Part shown: positions 46,548 to 56,949 of the stretch, piece by piece | Numbering within the stretch: position 1 is the stretch's first letter | Layout of the letters: each line of letters begins with the position of its first letter | Assembly (NCBI GenBank): GCA_947044405.1 | Contig: CAMRHE010000205.1 | Span: forward strand, 3,100,001 to 3,164,000 | DNA from: Leptodactylus fallax | Lineage: Eukaryota > Chordata > Amphibia > Anura > Leptodactylidae | DNA length: 64,000 nt | Direction of reading: 5' to 3' | Program-made: the position numbers and the translations under genes | The notes under the pieces: model-generated | What the model was told of the DNA's origin: nothing | What the model saw: only the letters and a program-made list of their open reading frames with translations | Database searches by the model: none

Positions 46548-46904
46548 ATGTATGTGTCAGAAGAAGTGCAGAAAGGAGGGTATAGAGAGAAAGAAGTAGG
46601 TAATAAGTACTATTATATGTGCTTTGATGGTGAGAATAGTAGGGAAAAAGAGAAAAGTGATTCGAAGGAGTCGAAGAAAGTAATTCAGAAAGAGCAACAT
46701 AACGTAGTGAAACTTCCTAAGTACCCAGAGAAAACACCAGCAAACTGTATAGAAGGTTGGACCTGCAAAAACTGCAGTCAACAAAACCCTGATTGGAGAG
46801 AATTCCGTGCGGCATGTGGAGCTCCCCAACCACACCCGCATCCTCCAAGAACTGGTCTTTATCCTGTGGTAACATGGACAACCCCGCCGTGGTCCCTCAA
46901 GTGA
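46548..46904 (+). CDS. unrecognised 118-residue ORF with a RanBP2-like zinc ribbon lacking one cysteine
   Basis: The N-terminal half is Lys/Glu/Ser-rich. Near residues 72-94 it reads GWTCKNCSQQNPDWREF and then RAACGAP. This resembles the RanBP2-type zinc finger W-x-C-x2-C-x3-N...C-x2-C-G-x-P, except that the third ligand is Arg (CGT), one transition from TGT. A Pro/His-rich tail follows. It stops just before a TTAA MITE at 46917. It has no convincing promoter or splice context. It may be a decayed retroelement or gene fragment, or chance. Confidence 0.25.
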   Translation: MYVSEEVQKGGYREKEVGNKYYYMCFDGENSREKEKSDSKESKKVIQKEQHNVVKLPKYPEKTPANCIEGWTCKNCSQQNPDWREFRAACGAPQPHPHPPRTGLYPVVTWTTPPWSLK

Positions 46905-46916
46905 ACAAGGGTTGAT

Positions 46917-47393
46917 TTAAAGAGAATCTGTCAGGTCAATCTGGGACACTAAACCACCCACAGATCCTTATAGACCTGGGGTTTAGTGTCCCAGATTGCC
47001 CTGTTGTAATGCAATCCGCAGGCGCATTAAAAATACTTTATACTTACCTAGATAAGGGTCCGATCGACGCTGTTTGGTGAGATTGATCTGGCTTATTCAT
47101 GAGGCACGCCTTCCGGCGCCTGCGCTGTTCTCCAGTGAGGCCAAAGATGGACACCCCGGCTTCACTGTGTAATTGCGGGGCATGCGCACTGAAGCCGCGG
47201 TGTTCTCCTCTGGCTTCATTGAAGAACTGCGCAGGCGCGGGGAGTACAGCGACAGGGTGAGTATAAAGATTTTTTATTTTTAATGCGGCCATGGATTGCG
47301 TTATAACAGGGTGATTTGGGACACTAAACCCCAGGTCCATATGGATGTGTGGGTGGTTTAGTGTCCCAAAGTGCCCTGACAGATTCCCTTTAA
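46917..47393. mobile_element. T2-like TTAA MITE, full foldback
   Basis: The left end TTAAAGAGAATCTGTCAGG and the reversed right end TTAAAGGGAATCTGTCAGG are followed inward by a GGGACACTAAACCACCCAC block mirrored at the right. TTAA flanks both sides. It is 477 bases with a GC-rich centre and no coding. Confidence 0.85.
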
Positions 47394-48109
47394 GTCAATG
47401 GAGAACACATAAAGGATTTGGTACATATGTCTGTTATGGTATGCAGGAGGATGCGCCATCTTTTGTTTAAACAGATGGGTGACCAGCTGGCTGAACCTGC
47501 TGTAGACAGTGTAGACTGTAAAATCTATTCCATTTTGTGTTATTTTGTTATGAACCATGCCCCAATTGTCCCCCATTGTAGAAAGACTGTCATGAAGACT
47601 TAGAAAATGAACAAGGTGTCCCATATTTCCAATTTTGTGAACATGTATGTGTACGTTGTTTAATCAAAAGACTGTCATGTGACTATGTTTTTAAAGGGAA
47701 AAAAAGAGAGAAAAATTTTTGTGTTTCAGCGCTAAGTGAATTAGAAATCACTCCCATATCTGCTATGCTGTAATGTCTTTTGTGTATAATTTTTGATATG
47801 GTGATCGGGGGATAGACTGGATCCTTTATTTAAGGCTTCTGCCTGCTCTGCTGATATATTCTGAGTATTTACTAACCTCATTGAATTGTTTGTAATTCCG
47901 AAGTGTGTAGAAGTTGTAGAGAACTGAATTTACTGCCGCTGGCACTTTAAAAGACTATGTGTTTATGTGTTACAGGTTCTGCTTGCATGGCAAAAAAAAC
48001 AAAAAACACTGTTGAATTTTCTTGTTCTGTTTTTGAGGAGTCGCCTTCAGTAATCTATTAGAGATTGTTTGTTTATGACACTGTTTAGAAAACAATTTAG
48101 ACTATAGGC
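47394..48109. other. intergenic stretch, unassigned
   Basis: AT-rich with short runs. It ends at a hAT-like terminus at 48110. I see no gene or recognisable element. Confidence 0.5.
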
Positions 48110-48200
48110 CAGTGATGGCGAACCTTTTAGAGACCGAGTGCCCAAACTGCAACCCAAAGCCCACTAAATTATCACAAAGTGCCAACACGGCAATTTTACC
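48110..48200. mobile_element. hAT-like terminus CAGTGATGGCGAACC
   Basis: CAGTGATGGCGAACCTTTTA is followed by GAGTGCCCAAACTGC. This is a terminal sequence seen often in vertebrate hAT elements. The matching other end was not found. Confidence 0.45.
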
Positions 48201-48343
48201 TTAAATTAATCTGCCTCCCCTGCACCCCCCATTCCCCCCTCTTGCTCACACGCAGCCTGCACCCCCATTCCACCCTCTTGCACGCAGCCTGCACCCCGCA
48301 TCTCTCCCCCCCCACACTGCACCTGCATCTCTCCCCCCACAGT

Positions 48344-49250
48344 AGTATCCCCAGCAGGTCACGGCCTATTTATATACCTACCCCGCATCTGCTCGTGGCC
48401 GCCCCCGCTTCTCCTTCTGCTATGGGACGCAGAAAGGGAAGTGGATGCCGCTGTGAGCAGCCGCGGGCATCGGTAAGTGAGGCCGCAGGTCTCAAACACT
48501 ACTATTATAATACTCCGGGGTCTTTTCAGACCCCGGAGTATAATAATCGGGGGCCCAGAGGAGGTGAGGGAACATAAAAACATATCCTACTTACCTCCTG
48601 CGATCGGTGTTACTCCGAGCAGGCTTGAGGCCTCTGGTGACGTCATCAGGTCGTGTCGCCGGCCTGATCACGTGACGTGTGTGTGTGCAATTAAACAGGG
48701 CCGAAAGCTGCAAGGAGTGCATCGGTGTCCAGGATAGGTAAGTAACACTGGTTTTTATGTTTGTCACCTCCCCTGGGTCTCCGTTCATTATACTCTGGGG
48801 TCTGAAAAGATCCCAGAGTATAATAATAGTTCATGGTTTGGCCACTATGGGGCATAATACCCTGTGCAGGGACCACTGTGGAGCATAATACCAGTGCAGG
48901 GACCGCTGTGGAGCATAATACCAGTGCAGGGGCCACTATGGAGCATAATACCAGTGCAGGGGCCACTATGGAGCATAATACCAGTGCAGGGGCCACAATG
49001 GAGCATAATACCAGTGCAGAGGCCACAATGGAGCATAATACCATGTGCAGGGGCCAATATGGAGCATAATACCGTGTGCAGGGGCCAATATGGAGCATAA
49101 TACCGTGTGCAGGGGCCACTAGGGAGTATAATACCGTGTGCAGGGGCCACTAGGGAGTATAATACCGTGCATAATACCGTGTACAAGGGCAGCTGCGAGT
49201 CATAATACAGTGTGCAGGGACTGCTGTGGAACATTATAGTGTGTGTAAAT
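48344..49250 (+). mobile_element. hAT MITE family fragment, copy E (no clean ends)
   Basis: It shares the order seen in copy D: CCCCAGCAGG, GTAAGTGAGGCCGC, first hairpin (about 48510-48548), a CpG-rich core, second hairpin (about 48785-48828), then tandem units (48836-49230) of 30-31 bases with GGCCACTATGGAGCATAATA. Neither terminal CAGGGGCG nor GCCACTG end is present, so it is truncated or belongs to a subfamily with other ends. Confidence 0.65.
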
Positions 49251-49349
49251 GGGGCGCTATAAATAGGGGCTATGGCGCCTGTTTAGATTATACGTTGTCT
49301 AATAGCTCGCTTAACTGTTAAGGAGAAGTTACTTTTATACACGTGTAAA

Positions 49350-50603
49350 CAGTGGCGTAACTAGGAATGGCTGGGCCCCAAGGCGAACATTTGACATGGG
49401 GCCCCCCCCGAACCGCTGCCCCCAACCACCCCCCCCCAAAAAAAAAACGCATTCCTGCGCACACTATTATGTGCCATAGTGGCTCCTGCACACAGTATCA
49501 TGCCCCATAGTGGCCCCTGCACACAGTATCATGCCCCATAGTGGCCCCTGCACACAGTATCATGCCCCATAGTGGCCCCTGCACACAGTATCATGCTCCA
49601 TAGTGGCCCCTGCACACGGTATCATGTCCCATAGTGGCCCCTGCACACGGTATCATGCCCCATAGTGGCCCCTGCACACAGTATCTGTCCCATAGTGGCC
49701 CCTGCACACGGTATCATGTCCCATAGTGGCCCCTGCACACGGTATCATTCCCCATAGTGGCCCCTGCACACAGTATCATGCCCCATAGTGGCCCCTGCTC
49801 ACAGTATCATACCCCATAGTGGCCCCTGCACACGGTATCATTCCCCATAGTGGCCCCTATACACAGTATTATATCCCATAGTGGCCCCTGCACACAGTAT
49901 TATATCCCATAGTGGCCCCTGCACACACTATTATTCCCCATAGTGGCCTTTGCACTGAGTATTTTGCCCCATAGTGGCCCCTGCACACACTATTATATGT
50001 CCCATTGTGGACCACCCATGAACAATTATTATACTCCGGAGTCTTTTCAGACCCCAGAGTATAATGATCGGAGACCCAGGGGAGGATAGAAACATAAAAA
50101 AACAACGTTGCTTACCTGTTCCACTCTCCGGTCCACTCCCTGCTGCTTCGGCCGCCTTCAATGTTGGACCAGGCCGGCGTCATGTGATGCGAGCCGGCGT
50201 CGCGACGCAAAATGACGTCGGGGACGTCACCAAACAGGCCCGAAGCCTGGAGAAGTGCAGGAGAGGTAAGTAAATTGTTTTTTATGTTCCCTGACCTTCC
50301 CTGGGCCTCCGATTATTATACTCCGGGGTCTGAAAAGACCCCGGAGTATAATGATAGCAGAGATTGTGGTGTTCGGGCCGAGGCCTCACATACCGATCCC
50401 CGCTCCTGCTCACAGCCGCCTCCGCAGAATCGGAAGCACAGGCCGTGAGCGAGACCCCCGGGGAACGGTAAGTATATAGGGCCCGTTACCTGCTGGGGTA
50501 ACGGCCTATTAAAAAAAAAAAAAAAAAAAGCATCGTGGGGCCCCGTAATGTCCCGGGCCCTGTGGCAGCTGCTATCACTGCTACCCCGGCAGTTACGCCC
50601 CTG
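49350..50603 (-). mobile_element. hAT MITE with 31-bp array, copy B (reverse)
   Basis: It begins CAGTGGCGTAACTAGG and ends AGTTACGCCCCTG, with the exact 8-base target duplication CGTGTAAA (49342-49349 and 50604-50611). About 17 units of 31 bases lie at 49460-50010 (CCCCATAGTGGCCCCTGC plus ACACAGTATCATG). Two hairpins (near 50028-50070 and 50310-50355) flank a CpG-rich core. It has no transposase. Confidence 0.9.
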
Positions 50604-50611
50604 CGTGTAAA

Positions 50612-50674
50612 ATAATCTTGGCCCTTCAAGGTACCCTGTGAGACTGAATTGGCCCCCGGTGAAAATGAGTTTGA
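50612..50674 (-). mobile_element. hAT-like terminus CAGGGGTGTCAAACTC
   Basis: Read in reverse from 50674 it starts CAGGGGTGTCAAACTCATTT, then CACCGGGGGCC. Copy B is inserted in this older element. Its other end was not found. Confidence 0.45.
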
Positions 50675-50911
50675 CACCCCTGATGTAGAAGGACCTTCAC
50701 ATACAAGTAAAGACACGCCTACCCTGTCATGTGACCTTATGACGTCAGAAGGTCCTTCCAGAGTACAGTATTTAGCCTTTACTAATTTAGCATCTACCAT
50801 GAAAGCAGTGGTCCTGCGTCCTATACTGACAGCATTTGCACATACAGCTGAAAGAAGTGATCGTTCTCTAACGGGGAATCCTGTACGGCTGGAGGTAATT
50901 TATAAAAGGGG

Positions 50912-51989
50912 CAGGGGCGTAACTACCGGGGTAGCAGTGGTAGCGACTGCCACAGGGCCCGGAACATTACGGGGGCCGGAGCCCTGTGGCAGTCGCTTCC
51001 GCGAACCCCACAAACACTGCTATCGTTATACTCCGGGGTCTTTTGAGACCCCGGAGTATAACGATCGGGGGCCCAGGGGAGGTGAGCGAACATAAAAAAC
51101 ACTGTAACTCACCTATCTGCCGCTCCACAGGCTTCGGGCCTGTTTGGTGACGTCCCAGACGTCAGCCAACGTCATTATGCGTCGCGACGCCGGCCTGGAT
51201 CGCGCGAGATCCGGTCCGACATTGAAGATGGCTGAAGTAGCGCACGGGAGTGCACCGGAGCGAGGAAGAGGTAAGTTGCCGTGTTTTCTATGTTTCTCTC
51301 CTCCCCTGGGTCTCCGATCATTATGCTCTGGGGTCTGAAAAGACCCCAGAGTATAATAATCGTTCATGGGTGGTCCACCATGGGGCATAATACGTGTGCA
51401 GGGGCCACTATGGGGCAAACTCACGGGGGAGGGGCTACCATGGGGCAAACACGTGGCAGGGGCACATGGGGCAAACACGTGTGCAGGGGCCACTATGGGG
51501 CAAACTACTGTGTGCAGGGGCCACTATGGGGCAAACTACTTGTGCAGGGGCCACTATGGGGCAAACTACTGTGTGCAGGGGCCACTATGGGGCAAACTAC
51601 TGTGTGCAGGGGCCACTATGGGGCAAACTACTGTGTGCAGGGGCCACTATGGGGCAAACTACTGGGCAGGGGCCACTGTGGGGCAAATATGTGTGCAGGG
51701 GCCACTATGCTGCATAATACCGTGTCCAGGGGCCACTATGGGGCATAATACCGTGTGCAGGGGCCACTATGGGGCATAATACCGTGTGCAGGGGCCACTA
51801 TGGGACATAATACCGTGTACAGGGGCCACTATGGGGCATAACAGTGTGCGCAGGAATGCGGTTTGTGTGTGGGGGGGTGGGGGCGGCGGCTTGGGGGCAG
51901 CGGCTTTGGGGGGTTGGGGGCGGCGGCTTGGGGGGGGCCCCATGTCAAATGTTCGCCTTGGGGCCCAGCCATTCCTAGTTACGCCACTG
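50912..51989 (+). mobile_element. hAT MITE with 31-bp array, copy C
   Basis: It begins CAGGGGCGTAACTACC and ends AGTTACGCCACTG, with the exact 8-base target duplication AAAAGGGG (50904-50911 and 51990-51997). The first hairpin at 51022-51065 has perfect 20-base arms and a 4-base loop; a second near-perfect one lies at 51317-51361. A CpG-rich core with TGACGTC and GACGTCA motifs lies between. The 31-bp array covers about 51365-51860. Confidence 0.9.
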
Positions 51990-53115
51990 AAAAGGGGTGT
52001 TAAAAGGCCAATGTGTTGGCTCCAAGCACCTCCTGAGGCTTTAAAGGGAAATACGGATTGTTGATACACTGCGGTTACTTATTGTTTTGTTAATAAAAAG
52101 GCTGCTGTGGCCAATTCAACTCCACTTCACTTATGTCGAGTATTCTTTATTCAGGAAAAAGTGAAGTATCCTTGAACTGGAGGAACTAGAAGTTACTTCG
52201 TCATGTACTTTACTATATTGAGAAACTTTTACAGGAATCAGATTGCATAAAACTTAATAAAGCCATAAAGGGCCGTTATTATAATATTGTGTCATTTATA
52301 CATTTAAAGGGATATTCCAGTTAGAAAGATCTGGTTTTAAGAATTGTGAAATGCTAAAATAATTACAGAGAAACCTTTTCATAACATCCCCCCAAAATTG
52401 CTTTGAAAAGTGTTGGTGATCTTCTCAAAGAGGTGGTCTTCTGGACAGGTTTCACTGTATCATGTGTCTTCATGAAAAATCCTGCCCGGGTACTTCTAGC
52501 TCTGTATAACCTACCCTGCAGGATTTATTTTACTGTTGGGTCCCATGTGTACAGTGCCATACTCCATTGTATGTTCACCTCCACCTGTAAGAAGTTCTAG
52601 TAGGCAGTTTTATGGTGATGTGGACGCTAGTTAGAAAGCCAACCACTGGTAAGGATCCTTTGCCAACACATCTGGGCCCCCTAGTCACCGACATACTCAA
52701 ATTTCTGTAACTTCGATTAACTATAGTAGCAATAGTAATTCACCTTTAAAGGGTGTTCATACATAATTTTGGTATTTAATAGTGAATGCTAAGGGGTCTA
52801 TAAACATAACAAACTATTATTTACCCCTCACCGGGACCCCAGTTCCACCAGCGGCAGCTCCATTCATCTGTATTAAGGGCCCAGGCGACAGGTGACCACT
52901 GCAGTTATGTTAGAGGACCACTACAGGTAATCGCAGGCCTCCGCAGTCACCTTTTCACAAATAGCACGAGACAGCAGTCATATACCATTTGTGAAGAGGT
53001 CACCGCTGACACCTGCAATTATCTGCAGTGGTCCCCTAACATAAGCAGGAGACCACGGCCTGGGGATTGGTGAGTTATGTTTAAGGACCCCTCAGCAGCA
53101 GTATTAAATTATATA
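51990..53115. other. intergenic stretch
   Basis: The flanks of copy C (50675-50911 and 51998-52170) form one older sequence with a TATA-like TTATAAAAGGGG and an AATAAA at about 52090, as in an LTR. No LTR boundaries were found. The rest, to 53115, shows a weak inverted repeat near 52900-53040 and nothing else. Confidence 0.35.
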
Positions 53116-54729
53116 CAGTGTCTTGCAAAAGTATTCGGCCCCCTTGAACTTTTCAACCTTTTGCCACATTTCAGGCTTCAAACATAAGGATATAAAATTT
53201 AAATTTTTTGGTGAAGAGTCAACAACAAGTGGGACACAATCATGAAGTGGAACGAAATTTATTGGATATTTTAAACTTTTGTAAAAAACTGAAAAGTGGG
53301 GCGTGCCAAATTATTCGGCCCCCTTAAGTTAATACTTTGTAGCGCCACCTTTTGCTGCGATTACAGCTGCAAGTCGCTTGGGGTATGTCTCTATCAGTTT
53401 TGCACATCGAGAGACTGAAATTCTTGCCCATTCTTCCTTAGAAAACAGCAGGAGCTCAGTGAGGTTGGATGGAGAGCGTTTGTGAACAGCAGTTTTCAGC
53501 TCTTTCCACAGATTCTCGATTGGATTCAGGTCTGGACTTTGACTTGGCCATTCTAACACCTGGATACGTTTATTTGTGAACCATTCCATTGTAGATTTTG
53601 CTTTATGTTTGGGAGATTGTCTTGTTGGAAGATAAATCTCCGTCCCAGTCTCAGGTCTTTTGCAGACTCCAACAGGTTTTCTTCCAGAATGGTCCTGTAT
53701 TTGGCTCCATCCATCTTCGCATCAATTTTAACCATCTTCCCTGTCCCTGCTGAAGAAAAGCAGGCCCAAACCATGATGCTGCCACCACCATGTTTGACAG
53801 TGGGGATGGTGTGTTCAGGGTGATGAGCTGTGTTGCTTTTATGCCAAACATATCGTTTTGCATTGTGACCAAAAAGTTCGATTTTGGTTTCATCTGACCA
53901 GAGCACCTTCTTCCACATGTTTGGTGTGTCTCCCAGGTGGCTTGTGGCAAATTTTAAACGAGACTTTTTATGGATATCTTTGAGAAATGGCTTTCTTCTT
54001 GCCACTTTTCCATAAAGGCCAGATTTGTGCAGTGTACGACTGATTGTTGTCCTATGGACAGACTCTCCCACCTCAGCTGTAGATCTCTGCAGTTCATCCA
54101 GAGTGATCATCGGCCTCTTGGCTGCATCTCTGATCAGTCTTCTCCTTGTTTGAGATGAAAGTTTAGAGGGACGGCCGGGTCTTGGTAGATTTGCAGTGGT
54201 CTGATGCTCCTTCCATTTCAATATGATCGCTTGCACAGTGCTCCTTGGGATGTTTAAAGTTTGGGAAATCTTTTTGTATCCAAATCCAGCTTTAAACTTC
54301 TCCACAACAGTATCACGGATCTGCCTGGTGTGTTCCTTGGTCTTCATGATGCTTTCTGCGCTTTAAACAGAACCCTGAGACTATCACAGAGCAGGTGTAT
54401 TTATACGGAGACTTGATTACACACAGGTGGATTATATTTATCGTCATTTAGGACAAAATTGGATCATTCAGAGATCCTCACTGAACTTCTGGAGTGAGTT
54501 TGCTGCACTGAAAGTAAAGGGGCCGAATAATTTTGCACGCCCCACTTTTCAGTTTTTTATTTTTTACAAAACTTTAAAATAACCAATAAATTTCGTTCCA
54601 CTTCACAATTGTGTCCCACTTGTTGATTCTTCACCAAAAAATTAAAATTTTATATCTTTATGTTTGAAGCCTGAAATGTGGCAAAAGGTTGAAAAGTTCA
54701 AGGGGGCTGAATACTTTCGCAAGGCACTG
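53116..54729 (-). mobile_element. Tc1-type DNA transposon, nearly complete
   Basis: It is 1,614 bases with long inverted ends of about 210 bases. The left end is CAGTGTCTTGCAAAAGTATT and the reversed right end is CAGTGCCTTGCGAAAGTATT. The left flank is TA; the right flank is TG, as if one base had changed. It encodes a Tc1 transposase on the minus strand with one frameshift. Confidence 0.92.
53329..54347 (-). pseudogene. Tc1-family DDE transposase, one frameshift
   Basis: From ATG at 54347, the first 250 or so residues are open. They hold a paired-like helix-turn-helix (YKKISQTLNIPRSTV), a GRPSK AT-hook-like motif, a second DNA-binding helix set and the first catalytic Asp in LWSDETKIELFG. 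The second Asp is in FQQDN (about 53610). Just after it, near 53600, a single-base deletion shifts the frame. The second frame continues to the stop at 53329 with [15 protein letters not shown], holding the catalytic Glu. All three DD34E residues therefore survive, in two frames. Total length matches the usual about 340 residues. Confidence 0.9.
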
Positions 54730-54731
54730 TG

Positions 54732-54763
<32 letters not shown>
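54732..54763. repeat. (TA)n microsatellite at the Tc1 right flank
   Basis: About 15 TA units lie directly beside the element. Confidence 0.9.
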
Positions 54764-54769
<6 letters not shown>

Positions 54770-55389
54770 ATGAGTTGGACAACCCCTTTAATGCTGTGCT
54801 TGCCAATGTTCTGTTATTGTAATCTTACCTAACATGTCTATGATATTTTTTTGTTAGGCTGTATTACATATGACCTGGAGTCTCCTTTTCAGATTCTGTC
54901 ACAAACTCCATACAAGATAATGTAGCATACTGTGCTATTTTGTCCGGTAACAGGACAATGAACCCTATTATAGTCAATGGAGTCCGTCATGTAATGTCAT
55001 TTTCATAGTTCTGTTCCTATTCCTTAGCAAAACAGTGAAAATGAACAATGCATATGCAAACTCAGCCTTACATTATATTCACTTGTAGGGACTATAAATG
55101 GGCACCCACAGTCTTGCGGATTTATATAATTTTTTATCATGTCATATAGTGTAGGTACGTATACACCTCCTATTGCATATATGTGACTACATATTTATCT
55201 GCACTATATACAGATTATTATCAGTCCCTCTCCCCAGTGCTTACAGAAGCTGCCCATATTCCTGCCTGCAGTCCCGTGTGTATGGGAGGTGACACTTTAT
55301 ACACTTTCTCACACTCTTCTTTTGTATATATAGATTATGGGAAAGAAATGTCACAGTCGTAGTACTTTATATGAAGGACAAACAGACCA
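54764..55389. other. intergenic stretch between Tc1 and the gm2a 3' end
   Basis: AT-rich with a TTAA MITE end near 54780 (GGACAACCCCTTTAA). No gene was recognised. Confidence 0.5.
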
Positions 55390-55407
55390 GCGGTTATATG
55401 AGGATAT

Positions 55408-55413
55408 TTTATT
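55408..55413 (-). terminator. candidate distal poly(A) signal AATAAA for gm2a
   Basis: It reads AATAAA on the minus strand, about 1.4 kb past the stop. A nearer one is at 56584-56589. Either could be used. Confidence 0.25.
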
Positions 55414-56334
55414 ACAATATTTCATTATTAATATGTCATTACTACAGCAAAAATACAGTTTCATCCTGTACAGCCAAGGCACATGTGATTCTTCCAGAGA
55501 TGTACAGTAGCTTCAGAGCAGGAGATAAACTGCTGACATGAAGCTGAACACGCACGGTCATTTCATATGTGGTTAAACACAACATGGTCCAGCTAGGAAT
55601 CAGGCAAAGCTGGGATTTCTCCAGTGTCATGGGTGCCAGGTCAGAGCAGGTCACCTAATATCTGCCAGCATCATTTACCAATGTTTATTAGAAGTTTTGT
55701 TCATTGTACACTAAATGTATAGCACCAGAAAGATGTTAGTACTAAATAAAGAGATCAGATCCACGAGATCTCGATTGGAAATCCATAGCAAAGCTGCCAG
55801 TTCTGATCCTGGTCTTACTAAAAAAGCTGAATATAATTTTTCTTTTAAGAACTAATACACATGTAATATTTTATAAGGGTATTTCACACAGTACAGCTGA
55901 GGGCAGGTAAAAAAAAAAACAAAAAACGTCAAGACCACACTGAAAAAACATACAGACCGCAGTTTTTTGTACAGGTGCAGTTTTTACGGGTGAAACTCTA
56001 ACTCTAAAATCAGCAACCATTATTGATAACAGCTCAAAAAGGCATGCAATTTTTATGATATGATTTTAATGTGATTTTCTAAATGTGTGAATACACCCTT
56101 ATACTCATGTTCAAATACTATATATACAAATAGAATTAGGACATTTTATTAATTTATATTTATTAATTAATAGACTGGGCTTCCCCATACAGGATCCTTA
56201 TCTATTAGCCAGAGTGGCCACGAAGTGGGTCTCTTGCTTGAGAGGCCTGGCACGTGCATGTATTACATGGACAGTCCATTGATGTCAAGCAGAGCAGTGT
56301 CAACCCTTGGTATAATGTGGTAGGATTTTCTGAT

Positions 56335-56545
56335 TGACTCTAGGTTTACACCTGCGCCCAATTTCCATTCTTTAGGTTCGCTTGGGGACCCGAAAAACGG
56401 AAACCCAATCCGCTTAAAAAGCAGACTATAATGGGGTCCACTGGGTTTCCACCTGAAAAATGCGGAGAGAAAAGTCCTGCTTTCAAGCAAATTCGAGAAC
56501 AAAATCCCCGAACGGAGAGCAAGCGCTGGCGTGAACCCAGCCTTA
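56335..56545. mobile_element. foldback MITE (GGAAACCC family) in the gm2a 3' region
   Basis: GGTTTACACCTGCGCCC...TTGGGGACCCG and GGAAACCCAATCCGC at left are followed by ACTGGGTTTCCACC and GGCGTGAACCCAGCC at right. It shares modules with 19185, 20755 and 58675. Confidence 0.55.
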
Positions 56546-56793
56546 TTCCCACTTTAATCCAGCCCTATACCAGTAATAATCTATTTATTATTGTGCGTAA
56601 TCTCCTACTTTACAGATTATTTCTATAGACGGATCTGAGACATGTCCCTACAATTTACACGTACATAATAAAACATGATACCACATCAGGTTAATATATC
56701 TGTACCGGGAGTGTTAGCAAACAGTTAAAAAAAAAGCAAAAGTAGCATAACCCTGTTTGGAGCCCTGGGCACATCCTCTGTCCCTAGTTTCCT

Positions 56794-56949
56794 TTAGAGA
56801 TAAGAACCACCCAGAGTAAAAGAGATATTGGCGCAGCCGATCTCCTGGTGTAGGTGCTTTACAACTATTTTTATGCGGTAACTGCCTTTGGCGAACCAAG
56901 ACGGGACAGCCAGAATTTGAAAGCTGCTGGCAGGAAGATAGTAGGAACC
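56794..56949 (-). CDS. gm2a: gm2a last coding exon (stop TAA at 56794-56796)
   Basis: 156 bases, acceptor TTTTGCAG. It encodes [20 protein letters not shown] through [20 protein letters not shown] and L, then stop. It parallels human GTYSLPKSEF...LPSWLTTGNYRIESVL...LGCIKIAASLKGI. It holds the last Cys. Confidence 0.93.
   Translation of the reverse strand, partial: GSYYLPASSFQILAVPSWFAKGSYRIKIVVKHLHQEIGCANISFTLGGSYL

Larger units (their letters stand above)
55390..56793 (-). other. gm2a: putative gm2a 3' UTR
   Basis: The stretch follows the gm2a stop on the minus strand. Possible AATAAA signals lie at 56584-56589 and 55408-55413. A foldback MITE (56335-56545) sits within. Without transcript data the end is a guess. 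Confidence 0.35.

Noticed and set aside
48833..49234. Open frames on both strands through the 30-31-bp arrays (also at 49869-50105, 51281-51779 and 61040-61312)
   Set aside because: Same array effect. The frames are made of the repeat unit and belong to the hAT MITEs.
50649..51095. 148-codon open frame
   Set aside because: It runs from an old hAT end through unassigned repeat into hAT copy C, crossing a target duplication, so it cannot be one gene.
41811..55389. SLC36A2/A3 exons between the two genes
   Set aside because: I looked for the conserved [15 protein letters not shown] and [16 protein letters not shown] exons on both strands and saw none.
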